Positions 24,001-34,189 of a DNA stretch of 64,000 nt are shown piece by piece. The stretch comes from Plakobranchus ocellatus (lineage: Eukaryota > Mollusca > Gastropoda > Plakobranchidae), in contig BLXT01007646.1 in assembly GCA_019648995.1 (NCBI GenBank), positions 2,298,886 through 2,362,885 of the forward strand, read 5' to 3'. The notes beneath the pieces are model-generated. The model was not told where the DNA came from, did no database searches, and saw nothing but the letters and a program-made list of their open reading frames with translations. Numbering within the stretch: position 1 is the first letter of the stretch; each line of letters opens with the position of its first letter. The translations under genes were made by a program, and so were the position numbers.

Positions 24001-26187
24001 AATGCGACCAGTATCATTTTTTTCATACTTTTTCAAATCAGCTACTTCCTCATAACTCAGGCCCTAGGTGAAAAGCAGAATATTTCCTGCCTTTGTGCAC
24101 TCCCTATGTCATGCCCCCCTGATATTGTCCCCATATGCACAGTTTTAAACAAGACTGGCAAACACCTTGCCGTAGCCCATGGCAAACACTTGAGTCTGTG
24201 GCTAATAAAAGAGACAGTGTTGGTTCCAAGTGAAGAGTAATAGTCATAATGATCATCAGCTGCAGAAGTATTGGAAGCAGCAGAATTAGTCTTTGTGTAG
24301 TTTTGTTTTTTAGTAGAAACAGCTGTATGCAGCTTTAATGATTCAGATGATGGTAATGACATGAGTACAAGTAGTTAGTAGTAGCTTTGGTAATGGTAGT
24401 AATAGGTAGTGTAGTCAATCATCGTCCAATGGTCGAACAGGTAGCAGAAGCATTCATTGGATACATAGAAAAGTGGTCAAGATTATTTTATATGACGGAT
24501 ATCAATTGATAAATCGCTCTGGGTTATACTTGCTCTCTAAAATTAATCATATTAGACCCAGCATGCCAAAGATTATCAAAGAAATTGATGTTACTTTTTT
24601 TGCCTTGTAAAAGATCATGGAACTGTGGATAAAAAAGGCTCGTACTTGAGTTCAAAACTGTTATTTACAGAACATGGTATGAAATTCTTTTCATAGTATA
24701 AATTTATTATGGTACCAAGAGGACATTAATTTTGAGAGCTCATGGTTTTCTAATTTATTTTATCCATGAAAGTTTTATTCTTTTTTTTTCCATCACTTCC
24801 AATATGACTCTTATTTGAGCTATGGAATTTGGTTAGTATGTGTGGAAAAAGTATGGAGTCTTGACTTGTAAAAAGTATACTATAAACTCTGGGAAGAGAC
24901 AGAAATGTTCAAAATATAAAGATACCTCAATAAATCTCTTTTGGGGCATCATAGCAAAATATTTTGTTTTTATGTGTAATTAGTGAGTTAAAAATACAGT
25001 TTTCTTTCACAGGAGCAATAGTGTTCAAGTCCATCTCATACTTCACAGAGACTGGATTTTATAGTGTGTCTTTGCCCAACTCTGCCAATGTTTCATTCTA
25101 CTTTCCATACTTCTTGATAGTTCACCTGCTTTTGATAGCATTGGGTAAGTTAGCTGTCTCTTTTTAGATGAAGGGTTTATTTTACAATAATTTTTTAATA
25201 AACAACTTTTTACTTGCATTTTAGACACAGTTAAGGTATGCTATAATCAACACAAACCTTAAACCATTTGGTTTTCCTACTCAAGAGCAGAGCTGCCAAC
25301 CACAATGCAATATAAAGTCTGCGAATTGTATTTCATCTCATCAATCTGTCAAAGAGATTTTGTGAGATCTATAAAAAATCTGTCTTGTTGTAATCACTGC
25401 TGATTGAAAAAGATTGTCGCTATTGTTAACAACACTGCATAGGAATCACAAATTGGAAAACTTACCTTATCGAAATGTATGAGAAGAGTAAAGTGCTTTT
25501 ACGATGGTTATTAAACACATGTTACAAAATGTTTGTAACAAACACCCAAATGAATGGGATCGACCACTACCATCAGGTTCTTTTCTCTCATAGAGAGATT
25601 CCTCAGGACACCACAGGCTTTTCTCCCTTTCAATTGATATATAGTAGAACTTTACAAGGTTTTGGAGAAGGGTGATGATGTATTGGTTCTTCCTATAACA
25701 AAGAAGAAATTATTGATGAGGTGATTGTTTTACTCTTGAGAAAAAAAGCCTTCTTTTAAAATTCTTTTGCAAGCTAAGCAAATTTTCAAAAGTGTTTGTT
25801 AAGTGGGCTCAAGTAATATCTCCAGTTGATGATGCATTTGCATGCATATTGCAGAGCATAAGATGTCATTTTTATGGGTATTCTTGGCCATCAGTACAAA
25901 CCACCGATATGATACACAGTTACTTTCAGTGGTATTTTAATCATGTCAGAATAGACAGCTGTTTAGGAAAATCCTGGATTATTGGCTCAAAACTATCCAT
26001 TTCAATTTAATTTCAAAAACACTCTTTAAGTTTTCCATTCAAATGAAAAATGACTCCTTTTTTTTTTACATATGTTTTTCAAATTTTTTTTCTTCCAGGT
26101 GGAACCAATAATTTGAAGCACATGTATGCCCAGCGAAAGAAGCAGCTGAGTGGTAGCAAAAAGACTTTGAAAGAAAAGATCTCTTAA
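460..26187 (+). CDS. HACD3: HACD3 (3-hydroxyacyl-CoA dehydratase 3, CS domain), complete, 10 coding exons
   Basis: Joined exons: 460-543, 5234-5350, 6042-6221, 6806-6866, 13706-13816, 16687-16814, 19546-19658, 20517-20623, 25013-25144, 26099-26187. They total 1122 nt (373 residues plus TAA); every intron is GT-AG and all phases agree. Residues 1-127 form a CS/p23-like domain starting FVYWGQ and ending in a p23-like WPRLTSERLKLPWLKIDF stretch. Residues about 148-345 are the multipass Phs1/PTPLA-type membrane domain. The pattern YPLGILIE places Tyr293 and Glu300 at the spacing of the yeast Phs1 catalytic Tyr/Glu pair. The C-terminus is lysine/arginine rich, as in the human protein (362 residues). 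Family knowledge: an ER enzyme of the third step of very-long-chain fatty acid elongation, dehydrating 3-hydroxyacyl-CoA to trans-2-enoyl-CoA; the CS domain gives protein contacts (Rac1/Hsp90-type links are reported for B-ind1). The match to human HACD3 is from memory. Confidence 0.95.
580..1190. repeat. Clustered GATCTA/TCTAGA hexamer tracts
   Basis: Short runs of the self-complementary period-6 motif TAGATC occur at about 590-670, 720-805 and 1165-1185, with a further run at 316-348 before exon 1. They flank HACD3 exon 1 and resemble microsatellite-like tracts that I recall as common in some gastropod genomes. Confidence 0.75.
1565..2730 (+). repeat. Long dispersed repeat, copy A (HACD3 intron 1)
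   Basis: About 1.17 kb here aligns in the same orientation with 61600-63350. Shared landmarks in order are aataagccaatttca, a ggggcttgg/tgtaaaca stretch, tccattatgagtg, gaaatagccaggaaac, ttaaatttacaccgtg, catttatgcaaatgagtat, acacattttcgtcgctgt and ctgcactaagcttatt. By eye the identity is about 70-80%. No long open frame, terminal repeat or target duplication was identified, so the class is unknown. Confidence 0.8.
3411..3448 (+). repeat. (CT)n microsatellite
   Basis: Uninterrupted CT run in HACD3 intron 1. Confidence 0.95.
5234..5350 (+). CDS. HACD3: HACD3 exon 2 (residues 29-67)
   Basis: Acceptor catag, donor gtaaat, 117 nt, phase 0 at both ends. It encodes the middle strands of the CS domain: a LDFSAQGLGIKG stretch, then YSFHLDFYLPVDPE. 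Human HACD3 has the same order (LHFKAQGHGAKG, then YEFHLEFLDLVKPE). Confidence 0.93.
5735..5775. repeat. (AT)n microsatellite
   Basis: About 20 AT units in HACD3 intron 2, followed by a short GTGTGT piece. Confidence 0.95.
6042..6221 (+). CDS. HACD3: HACD3 exon 3 (residues 68-127)
   Basis: Acceptor cttcag, donor gtttgt, 180 nt, phase 0. It carries the last CS-domain strands and a tail like that of p23: WPRLTSERLKLPWLKIDFDK followed by an acidic DDSDKEHDSD linker. The acidic tail is expected to lie in the cytosol before the membrane domain. Confidence 0.93.
6806..6866 (+). CDS. HACD3: HACD3 exon 4 (residues 128-148, linker)
   Basis: A 61-nt linker exon, acceptor tttttcag, donor gtatgt, ending in phase 1. 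It encodes a charged helix-like stretch beginning NSQREMLDKI, matching the variable linker between CS and membrane domains. It is supported mainly by splice sites and by phase agreement with both neighbours. Confidence 0.82.
7311..7472. mobile_element. Short MITE with TTAA target sites
   Basis: The core 7315-7468 (154 bp) has perfect 14-bp inverted ends CACATTCCCTACCC and is flanked on both sides by TTAA, giving an 18-bp perfect palindromic end pair. TTAA duplication is the mark of piggyBac and Kolobok elements; no transposase is present. It lies in HACD3 intron 4. Confidence 0.85.
8981..9021 (+). repeat. (CT)n microsatellite
   Basis: CT run of about 20 units inside the transposon relic of 8066-10337. 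Confidence 0.95.
9130..9522 (+). repeat. Long pyrimidine-rich (CT/CCT/TGTC) tract
   Basis: About 390 bases are almost all C and T on the + strand, mixed CTCT, CCCTCT, C8-9 runs and TGTCTG units. Open frames across it on both strands (SLSLS or RERER type) are low-complexity artefacts. Such mirror-like polypyrimidine DNA can form triplex structures. Confidence 0.85.
10718..11188 (+). other. Unrecognised 156-codon open frame in HACD3 intron 4
   Basis: An uninterrupted frame of 156 codons, long for this AT-rich DNA, with a CNKCG pair of cysteines near residue 31 and little low complexity. It follows the transposon ending at 10337, and another 74-codon frame (10439-10663) precedes it. I recognise no family. 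It may be a relic of a mobile element or chance. Confidence 0.2.
12450..12960. repeat. Degenerate GATCTA-rich block in HACD3 intron 4
   Basis: Many scattered copies of TAGATCTA-like motifs, less regular than those near exon 1. No coding signal was seen. Confidence 0.55.
13706..13816 (+). CDS. HACD3: HACD3 exon 5 (residues 148-185, TM1)
   Basis: Acceptor ctgttacag, donor gttagt, 111 nt, phase 1 at both ends. It encodes KAYLFFYNLFQFVGYTFIFG, the first membrane helix of the family (human KGYLFMYNLVQFLGFSWIF). It follows a 6.8 kb intron full of transposon DNA. Confidence 0.94.
16687..16814 (+). CDS. HACD3: HACD3 exon 6 (residues 185-227)
   Basis: Acceptor ctgttcag, donor gtatgg, 128 nt. It encodes the VLCQAVAVMEAVHPLFGLVK helix and the SLLQ end, matching human MLAVVETINAAIGVV plus PSLIQ. 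The Glu in VMEAVH is the conserved VVE-type residue of this helix. Confidence 0.94.
18563..18592 (+). repeat. (GTT)n microsatellite
   Basis: About ten TTG units in HACD3 intron 6, preceded by a (TTA)n piece. Confidence 0.95.
19085..19215 (+). repeat. Dispersed repeat, copy 1
   Basis: Aligns over about 110-130 bp with 56770-56915: both contain taacctgcaactcaagaa, then acttgg, then tata(t/g)a(g)gaggt and agttct(t/c)gtgagc. The class is unknown; it lies in HACD3 intron 6. Confidence 0.7.
19546..19658 (+). CDS. HACD3: HACD3 exon 7 (residues 228-265)
   Basis: Acceptor atcatcaag, donor gtgagt, 113 nt, ending in phase 2. It encodes VLGRNLILFVLV and the WLLFIIWSSVEVIR helix, matching human LLGRNFILFII and FVFYLWSAIEIFR. 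An open frame in another phase across this exon is only a shadow. Confidence 0.94.
20517..20623 (+). CDS. HACD3: HACD3 exon 8 (residues 265-301, catalytic)
   Basis: Acceptor tttttcag, donor gtatgt, 107 nt. It reads YPFYLLQ then FLTWLRYNVWIPLYPLGILI and Glu. The Tyr293 to Glu300 spacing of seven residues matches the catalytic pair described for yeast Phs1. It is the most conserved part of the gene here. Confidence 0.95.
20692..20977. mobile_element. piggyBac-like MITE of hairpin units, copy 1
   Basis: TTAA at 20692-20695 and 20974-20977 flanks a 278-bp core starting CCCTATCTGTACG and ending CGGATAGGG (inverted CCCTATCCG). The interior is a chain of related units of the form GGGGTAAT..TTACCCC followed by ACGTACGGATA-like text. 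It lacks a stretch of about 115 bp present in the copy at 52392. Confidence 0.82.
22182..22404. repeat. 113-bp tandem duplication, two copies
   Basis: Units 22182-22294 and 22295-22404 are nearly identical; I see only a couple of differences (gagttagaccttg against gagttacactttg). The near identity points to a recent event in HACD3 intron 8. Confidence 0.9.
23857..23919. repeat. Inverted repeat / hairpin in HACD3 intron 8
   Basis: The arm GTAAAAAAAATAGGCAAAT is matched inverted by ATTTGCCTATTTTTTTAC, about 18 bp with one base of length difference and a loop of about 26 nt. No target duplication was identified. Confidence 0.65.
25013..25144 (+). CDS. HACD3: HACD3 exon 9 (residues 301-345)
   Basis: Acceptor tttcacag, donor gtaagt, 132 nt. 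It encodes YFTETGFYSVSLPNSANVSF and the last membrane helix YFPYFLIVHLLLIAL, matching human FNETGRFSFTLPYP and the following helix. Confidence 0.94.
25440..25690 (+). mobile_element. Ty3/gypsy integrase fossil fragment
   Basis: The reading resembles the end of the integrase core of Ty3/gypsy elements: a REIPQDTTGFSPFQLIYSRT stretch like the family's REVPQxSTGFSPFELLYGR. Only about 250 bp remains and it is clearly broken, with no LTRs seen nearby. It is an old fossil inside HACD3 intron 8-9 DNA. Confidence 0.65.
26099..26187 (+). CDS. HACD3: HACD3 exon 10 (residues 345-373, basic tail and stop)
   Basis: Acceptor tttcttccag; ends at TAA. It encodes the short cytosolic tail with HMYAQRKKQL and further lysines, like the human HLYKQRRRRYGQKKKK tail. 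A basic C-terminus fits ER retention, which is inferred. Confidence 0.92.
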
Positions 26188-26682
26188 TAATTTCTTTTTA
26201 ATGGACCTGTGTAATGGTGGCTTATTTTTGTCCTAAAAAATCATTGTCCAATTTTTAAAATTCGTTTAGTTGTTGTACTTTTTACAAGAGTTATGTTCAT
26301 TAATGTTTGAAATGGGATGAACAGTAGGTGTGACATTCCCCAAAAACTCTGTTAGGAGTAACGGCAGGGCTTTGTTGTGTGTGATAGAGGGGTTCGAGCA
26401 CATCACATCTTGACTCCATAAAATTGCAACCTATGCTAGCTGCTTTCACTCTCTCTGCCAGGGATTCACATGTATTTTATCTGACACTGTGCAATGAATG
26501 ATGCACAATATCTCATAATAGTTTTGAGGTATTCTGTTTTTCAACTCAATGATCCTTGGAATTTATTTGATTTATTTGAAAATTAATTCTACCCCACACA
26601 CACACATGAACATGCACACAAAAGCAACTTTTCATTAGTTTTATGTGTACTGATTTTTATTTTATTTTATGATTTTGACAAA

Positions 26683-26688
26683 ATTAAA
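26683..26688 (+). promoter_or_regulatory. Candidate polyadenylation signals after HACD3
   Basis: ATTAAA lies about 500 nt after the HACD3 stop. AATAAA also occurs at 28635-28640, 28653-28658 and 28755-28760. The true 3' end cannot be decided from sequence alone. Confidence 0.3.
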
Positions 26689-29600
26689 CCTGTGTATGGT
26701 CGAGAATCATCTAGGCATACCTTTCATTGCCAGTGGCCCATGTGCTTTTTTTTTATATTTGCCATTACTTATGTTTGCACTTTACAAGGAAAGGGAATGT
26801 TAGTCCTGTGTTTGGGATGAGGGAGGGACTGCTAAAGGAATATTCAAGAGTCTGCCCAGACATATTAGACTCTATATTATCCAGAGAAGATAGCTCTAGT
26901 CTGAAAAAAAAAGATCATTGAACACAGAGGAGACTACAAAAGAGTTAAGTTTCAAGGACAAAACATGTCAAATGTTTCAAAAGAACATTACTTTTAACAG
27001 AGTGTAATTTTCTATGAAGGAGCTCTCTTTCAACAATGGTGAGTAATACTTGGAATCAATTAATGGCTATATCCTAACAAAATATTTTTGTTGTCCAATA
27101 CATGTATTTAAATATTCATATGTACGTCTCATTTTTCTCAATTACCGATACTTTTAAAATTGATTATTTTGATGCTCATTTTATATTGCTGATGTTTTTC
27201 AATTTGAAGCCAGTATATTAACATGCCCAAATTATAATGAATGGGGCATTATATTTTGTCATTTGAATATTCTCTCATTGCAAAATGTTCACAAAAATTA
27301 TTGGGCAGATCAGATAAAAATAATAGTAAGAAGTGGAAAAGAAAACTGAGTTGTGGAGACACTAACTGACAGATTGTAGTTAGCGTCAGCTTTCTAATAA
27401 TTTTGTGGACTTTAGTGGAGTTTGTCTGGTTAATTTTAATGATAAACCATGACAAAGTTTTGATACCACAATGTTAACAAAATTTTATTTATATCACTGT
27501 GTATAAGAACCAATAGAAAAACCGCACAAAGGAAGGTTCAAAACTCAATTTAGTGTAGACAAAACCTTGCATATAACTTTTTTTGTTGTTGCTAAAAAAC
27601 TTATTCCCATACAAAAACTGTCATAAGGAAAACTACTGACAAACAAATTTCCATGAGGTGAACAGCTTGTCTCTTTTAATCAAATTTTTTTAGGGGTGCG
27701 AAAGAAATCAATTAAGATTATTTGCTATTCGATTGATAGCAAGGGGAGGATTTTGAGCAGCCTGTCTTCCATTTCCATGACCCAACAAAAAGAAAACCAG
27801 GGGTTTATCAACATAGATGTTCATTTTCAAAGGAGAAAAGAAAAATGGACAAGAGATTGTGATAGTCAAGACTACTAAGTATATTGATAAGCTGAAAGTA
27901 GTAATCTGATTCTTTTGCTCTTCAATTACTGACGGAATGAAAAAAAAAAAAACAAGCTTGAAAGTATTGAATCCAGCAAATGTTATGCCTTTGATTTAGA
28001 GTGAAAAGGTGAAAATACATTTACTCAGCATCTTCTGTTATATACTTTTTTGTGCCTTTTTATGATGTCTTTTAAGAAATGTTAGATTTTCACCTTAATC
28101 ATATATTATTTGTTAAACTTTAAAATTCTTTGTGATTTTTTTTTCTGTTTATGTTTTTTTTTTTTCGTGAAATTATATGTGAAAAGAGAAGCAATTGTTT
28201 GTGAATATAAGAAAAAGACAATAGAGTGTGCTTGTGATCAGGAATTATGTTCATTTCATTAAAAAAAAAAATCCATCTATCAAGTAAGGTATATTTCCAT
28301 TTCTTCGATTCATCATGATTATTTTGAAAATAAAACGGCCCCAAATTTTTATTTATAAAGCCATAAAAACGACCTTGTAAAATATAGCAAGTAATGTTGG
28401 AGAATTTATCTGCTTATTGCTTTATTCTGATCAGCTGCAGGCTATGAGGTATGCAGCTTTACTTCCTCTTAGCTCAGCAATAGACGATCACCTATTTTTT
28501 TTTTTTTTTCAATTAAAATGTTACTTTTACTACTGATCCGTTATTTGAAGTAGCAAGGATGTGTGTTTTTGTATTTTTACAAGCTACAACACTGATCATA
28601 ATTAGCTTTTCAACATCCCCCAGCTTCTGAAGAAAATAAATTTGAAGCAAGAAATAAAGCAGAGACAGGTTCTTGAGGTTCTAGGTCACTCTTTAGGATA
28701 GACAAGTGATTTCCACTGGCTTTACTCTTTATTTTGTATAGTATTTTGCTATTAAATAAAGTTACACTAAAAGTAAACATGCAAGTAATTTAGCTCATGT
28801 ATGGCCATACAGCAAATAACACAATCTATTATATACACCTCTTTTCTTAAAATTGTGTCTCGGAGTTATTTTAATAACTTTTATTGAACTCAAGACTATA
28901 TAATACTTTGCTTTCAGCTATTTGAAAACTTTAACACCTAGGGGTGTACATGTATCTACATCCCAGCTTTAATGGTTCTTTTTTTCCCAATGTGATATTT
29001 CATCTAACTATTTACTATGTCTTTTTCATCATTTCAATGAAAGCTTTAAAGGGTAGATAGCAACGGCATTTGATTTTGAGGTATGGCTGCTTTAATGATT
29101 CTTAGGTCGTTTTTTTTGTTTTGTTTTTTTTTTGCTCTTTTGAGGAGAATATGACTTTTTCAATTTGAGACAATTAGATTGTAAAATTTGCACTTTTAGG
29201 AATGATACCAATATTTTTCTAAATATCAAGAAAGTGTTATTGATTTTTATGCACTTGATAACTTACAATAAAAAAAAAAAAAAATTCCACAAAACTCATT
29301 CATTTATACTTTACAAAACTGTTAAGTTTAGTATATAGAAAAAATTTTCTCTTATTTCCAAAATATATCAATATATTAAAAAAAAATTGTTTTTCATCGT
29401 TCTCATAAAATAAAGTCCAAATGCATTTTTCCAAAAAAAAGCTTTATTGTTACCCATTTTTTTGATACTTTTTTTACAAATTCACATGAAATTTGGACCA
29501 GCAATATCTAAATGTAAAAATTCTAGAGTGAATTTTCACCGTGTTGCCCAGTTTCAGAAATTTTTAACAAACAAATTAGCTTTGTCAAATTTCAAACCCT

Positions 29601-30860
29601 CTTAGATGTGTAAAGCTCTTTACATCAAACAGGACTTAATGATTACAACATTTTGGAAAAAAATTTAAATTTAAAAAAATATGGAGGATAAATTAGGTTC
29701 ATACTCCCAGCTTTAATAGGGAAGGCTAGTAATGTTATAAGGAATATATTAAAAACCTTTGTATCATAATATTAAGCAAAAAAATCCACAGGTGAACTCC
29801 CGTCACCTACCACCCCATTTACTTATGGAATGCAATAGCTTGCAATTAATGTTTTTCTAATAGTGATGCAATGTGAGAAATCTGGAATGACATTGATGTC
29901 ATACAGTATATATACTCTATAGCTAAATTCTTATGTTTATTCTATGAGTATTTGTGACAGTGTTGGATTTTTTCTTATGTCTTTTGTGATTTTTTTTCCT
30001 TTGTTTACACCTATATGCAGACTTTGTTTTATCAGTGATAGCAGTAAATGTACAATTTATCAGTCTTGCATCTGTGTAAAGGAGTCACAATGAAGATAAT
30101 TTGAAAACAGTTAAATATGTTTCATAGTGATATAAATTTTAAATAGTTGAGTCGATTTTCAAATGTCTTTTTTCCTAATGAATGGTTTTCTGTTTTGTTT
30201 TTATCAATAAATTGAATTAAATATATTTTGATCTTCAAGTATATTGATTTTTTCTGTTTTGTTTCTTAACATGGCAGAATTACCGCGCCAAATGCAATAG
30301 CATATGTAACTGTTCATCCACATGAGCTTTCTTTTCTCTTCACACTTGCTGCAAAAGAAAATGTTATGTTTTGAGATCAGTTTCAATGTGATAGATTTTG
30401 CATACTGTACCTTTGAGAAAAAATAGAATTTTAAGTTGGATTTTCTTCTTTGATGTGCTTTTTTCAAGAAGTGAAAAAAATCCTATATAAAATGAGATCA
30501 CAAACAAGAAATTTCTATCAACTTCTCATCCCAAACTTCTCAGAAAAAGTTCACAGCTGTGTCAGTAATTTGAAATATTTGAAATAGGACTTTTGACTCG
30601 TCCAAACTGGTCATGGCACATATAATGGCACATAGGATTGACACTCTCTTGTGATGAGGTTTGAATATCATCATAGTAGTAGGTCATGTTGATGTCTGCT
30701 AAAAACAGTCGGTACTCCATTAAAATTAGAACTTGAAGCTTTATGAACAATCATGGTTGTCTGTTTCTATTTGGAACAAAAGAGATCAAATCAAACTGCT
30801 AGTCAGCGTGAAAAGGATAAATTTTCTTTCTTCCATTTGTATAAAATCCTGGATCTATTT

Positions 30861-30864
<4 letters not shown>

Positions 30865-30922
<58 letters not shown>
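30865..30922 (+). repeat. (CT)n microsatellite
   Basis: CT run of nearly 60 nt just upstream of the LINE relic. Confidence 0.95.
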
Positions 30923-30925
<3 letters not shown>

Positions 30926-31099
30926 CAACTACACCTAACATAATTATGTCTTTGTCCGTGAATATAAACTTTCACATATCTTTCGCCGCAAACTTTGCGT
31001 GGATATTGTCACTTACATCGTTCTTTACGAGAGAGGCAGAAATTATATGTTCAACCCAGTAAAAGTAAATTCGTCATGATTTGAAGGTCGTGCTGATGA

Positions 31100-32790
31100 A
31101 AGGTTCCACATGTTACGCAGATGCTCCAAAATACCATTGCAAATTTCGATTGTGATATGATGAGTGAAATTTTAAGTGCTTCCGTAGTAAAACATGAAGA
31201 AAAATTAAGAGACAACATAACAGTACTTGTGCAAAACAAAGATGAGACTTTAAACAACATCTCACAAATAGAAGAATTTTGGTTAGAAATGAAAGATTCA
31301 CTTAATTGAGCAGAGAGAAACATTCCCAAAAGGATACTAAAAACATAAGAAACGGATAAAGAAAGATATACAAACATACTAGATTTGATGGCGCCCAAAT
31401 AAAAAAAAATAAAGAAGCCAAATACAAAAAAAATTACAGAAAAAGCAAGATAAATAAAAAATGTAATGTTGCGAAAGAAGAATGGATTAACCAACTATAT
31501 CATTAGTCAGGATATTAGAGAAAAGGTTAAATATAGACAGTAAGTTCATGCACGCTAAAATTAACGATACGGGTGGTAAGAAAGTCAACTGCAGTAGCCC
31601 CAGCTGCACGAAACAATGTAAATGGAAAAGAAAGAAAAATAAATGAATGGTAATAATATTACGAGGATCTTTTCAAATATGATAGGGGTGAAAAATCTGA
31701 CATAAAGAAAAGCCTACAGAGTCCAACTATCCTTGAGGAAGAGGTACAGGTAGCAATAAAGAAAATGAGAAATGGAAAAAGCCGGAGGACTATATGAAAT
31801 ACATGAATAGAAATAATCACAGCATTAGGTAACCTAAATGCAATAACTGCGGTACAGTCCCAGAAGATATTTGTAAATCTGTTTTGATTTTACTGCCTAA
31901 AACATCAGGAAGAACAGTATGTGAAATTCATAGAATAATCAATTTACTGAGCCATTTTCCAAAGAAGACAAAAATGTGTTGTGGTTTGGTGCATAGAATG
32001 CGCACGAGTCTACGGCCAGCAATATCAGTAAAAGAGTTTGGGTTTGTGCCTGATAAAGTTACTAGAAATACAATATTCGCTTTGTCAATGCTAAATGAAA
32101 ACGTGTATAGAAATGCAACAAGACTTCCATCTCTGCTTCTTTAATTATTCCAAGGTCTGTGACAAAGTGAAACATGGAGAGCTGTTTTATATGCTAGAAA
32201 AATTACACATTGGTCGTAAAGATTTGAGAACAATAAGAAATCTACACTAGGATCAAATTGCATCTGTAAGAATTGAAGAAAAATACAGACATTTCAAATC
32301 CATCAAAAGAAGTGTGAGACGGGGATGTGTAATGTCTCCTGATCTTTTTAACTTATTTAGTGAATAGCCTGAAAAAGTACTGATGATACCTCAGGCTTAA
32401 AAGTAAATCTCGGGTATCCAGATGACACAGTTTAAATAGCAAAATCTGGTGCACAACTTCAGGGAGTTTGGATGCTGTTGTTTAGGGAGCGAAAGGATAA
32501 GTCTGTCTTTGAATGTGAAAAAAAAAAAGATTTAAAAAAAAACACACACACACACACACAAAAAAAAACAACACCGAAATGTATGGACACCTCGAAGAAA
32601 TCGTCAAACTCTAAATGCCATCTCGTTCGTAAAGTGGAAAAATCAAACAAGTTACACGATTCAGATATCTTGGCTACCTGATAACAAGAGATAGTATACA
32701 CTTGTGAAATAGATGAAAGAATAGTCATGGCTAAAGATACATTATCAAAAATGAAATCATCATTATCATCAGGTACCTTGTCTGGAATAG
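31100..32790 (+). mobile_element. Decayed LINE: linker and reverse transcriptase
   Basis: Across several frames the + strand reads as an APE-type LINE polyprotein: linker text EEEVQVAIKKMRNGKS; then PKTSGRTVCEIHRIINLLSH, GFVPDKVTRNTIFALSMLNE, a SVRRGCVMSPDLFNLFS box, YPDDT in the place of the YADD catalytic motif, and a FRYLGYLITRDS segment with an EIDERIVMAKDTLSKMK tail. Multiple stops and frameshifts show it is dead. The same family appears at 54330-56150. It is RTE- or CR1-like; the exact clade was not assigned. Confidence 0.85.
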
Positions 32791-32794
32791 ACAT

Positions 32795-33060
32795 TGGCGA
32801 GCATGTCGCTCAAATCTATTCTCAGTAATCTTATAAAGTTGTTATTGTTACCCTTGCCTATTGCCCATGACTTAAGATTTTCAATAAAAGTTATTCTCTG
32901 TCCAACTCAACTGCGTTTGCCTTCAATCTTTTCAGTAATTCTAAACCCTTGTGTCGGCAAATATGACCTAAAAACTAGTTACCTTTGTCTTATGGTTTTA
33001 ATTAGTGATCGCTCGAGATTAGCCTCTTTCAGTACCAATTCATTTGACTTTTTTCTGTAA
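32795..33060 (-). mobile_element. LINE C-terminal domain, inverted against the adjacent LINE
   Basis: The minus strand reads NELVLKEANLERSLIKTIR, then after shifts a GKIEGKRS..GQRITFIENLKSWA stretch, the usual C-terminal part of these LINEs (RSLLKTIRKRQL, GKIEGKRSRGRQR). The + strand text matches 54403-54600, where the LINE also runs on minus. It converges tail-to-tail with the RT fragment ending near 32790. Confidence 0.8.
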
Positions 33061-34189
33061 AATGAAATCATTACTTCTGAAACAACAGCAACTTTACAAT
33101 GTTAACCGAGAACAGATTTGAGTAAACGAACATGATCGCCCATATCTGATCTAAGGAAGAAGAACATAAAGTTACGACTAGAAATGTAGCACCTAGAAGT
33201 TACATCTTGGTTCTGAGAGTTACTCCTAAACACGAAAGATCACATTTTAGATAATAAGTGTTCAGGGACCGTTATAAATCATGTTCGATGCATTAAATAA
33301 TTTTTTTTCAACAACGTATTTAATTGCCTTGTTCCCGTGCAACGTCACTACAGGGTTTCGTCTGGTTTATCACTCTGAGCCAGCAAGACGATGCTGCGTT
33401 GCAGTGCCTAAGCACTAGCTCAGCATGTCAACGATTTAGCTTTATAGAAAATCAAACCAATTATAATTCACCTTAAGCTAGATTTACAATCATCTTGTAG
33501 AGCGCAGGGCCTGCTTTTAATTATTTAATCTGATGCTTTGCAATATTATTGCAAATGCAAAAAATGGAATTAGTGGACTTAAGGAGCAACAGTATATCTA
33601 GCCTAGAAACTTTGGAATCTGATAATAATTATGTAAAAAATTTAGTCAATAAGCAATCAACATAAACGAATCAATGAGTGAATTTTAAAAATCTAAAATT
33701 ATTTCGCAGTTTATTTTCTATCTAGTCTGAGTTATGTATATATAACAATAACACCCCAGTACCCCTGGTCGGGCAACATTTCGAAGTTCTTAGCGTCACT
33801 GTTCAAGTTCGAGATAAAAACCTAAAAGGCAATTTATCTACATTCTACAACGTAGACACTATCCATTTTTTTCAATCGAATCAATTCCATTTGGTGCGTG
33901 ACAGCTTAAGCAGTCTTCATTTTGCGATTCCTCAAGACAAGACAAGTCAGCCAAGACAGTCCTAGCTGAACATCTTTTTTCGTTCGTTTGTTTATTTTTA
34001 TGGTTTTCTGGCTCTAGGATCTACATGTAATTGAAGATTAATATCTTTACCTTTGTTTGATAAAACCAATTTTTGGATTCTAGGATAAAAGTTATACTGT
34101 TAATCACAATTCACATTTCACAATTTGGTTCCAGATGGGATCTATAAAGTGTAAACACTGAAAACCGTCAGCTGCTCACACTCACAAGA

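Larger units (their letters stand above)
26188..31095. other. HACD3 3' region and spacer, no gene seen
   Basis: AT-rich DNA with many T and A homopolymers (for example near 28500 and 29270) and a CT microsatellite at 30865-30922. It probably holds the HACD3 3'UTR. No exon-like conserved reading was found. Confidence 0.5.

Noticed and set aside
24057-24362. Minus-strand 101-codon open frame in HACD3 intron 8
   Set aside because: No recognisable family, mixed composition, no splice context; likely chance.
25286-25300. CAGAGCTGCCAACC, similar to hAT-type ends
   Set aside because: No inverted partner end was found within a reasonable distance.
31051-31494. Minus-strand 147-codon hydrophobic open frame
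   Set aside because: It is the antisense shadow of the LINE linker region, which reads correctly on +.
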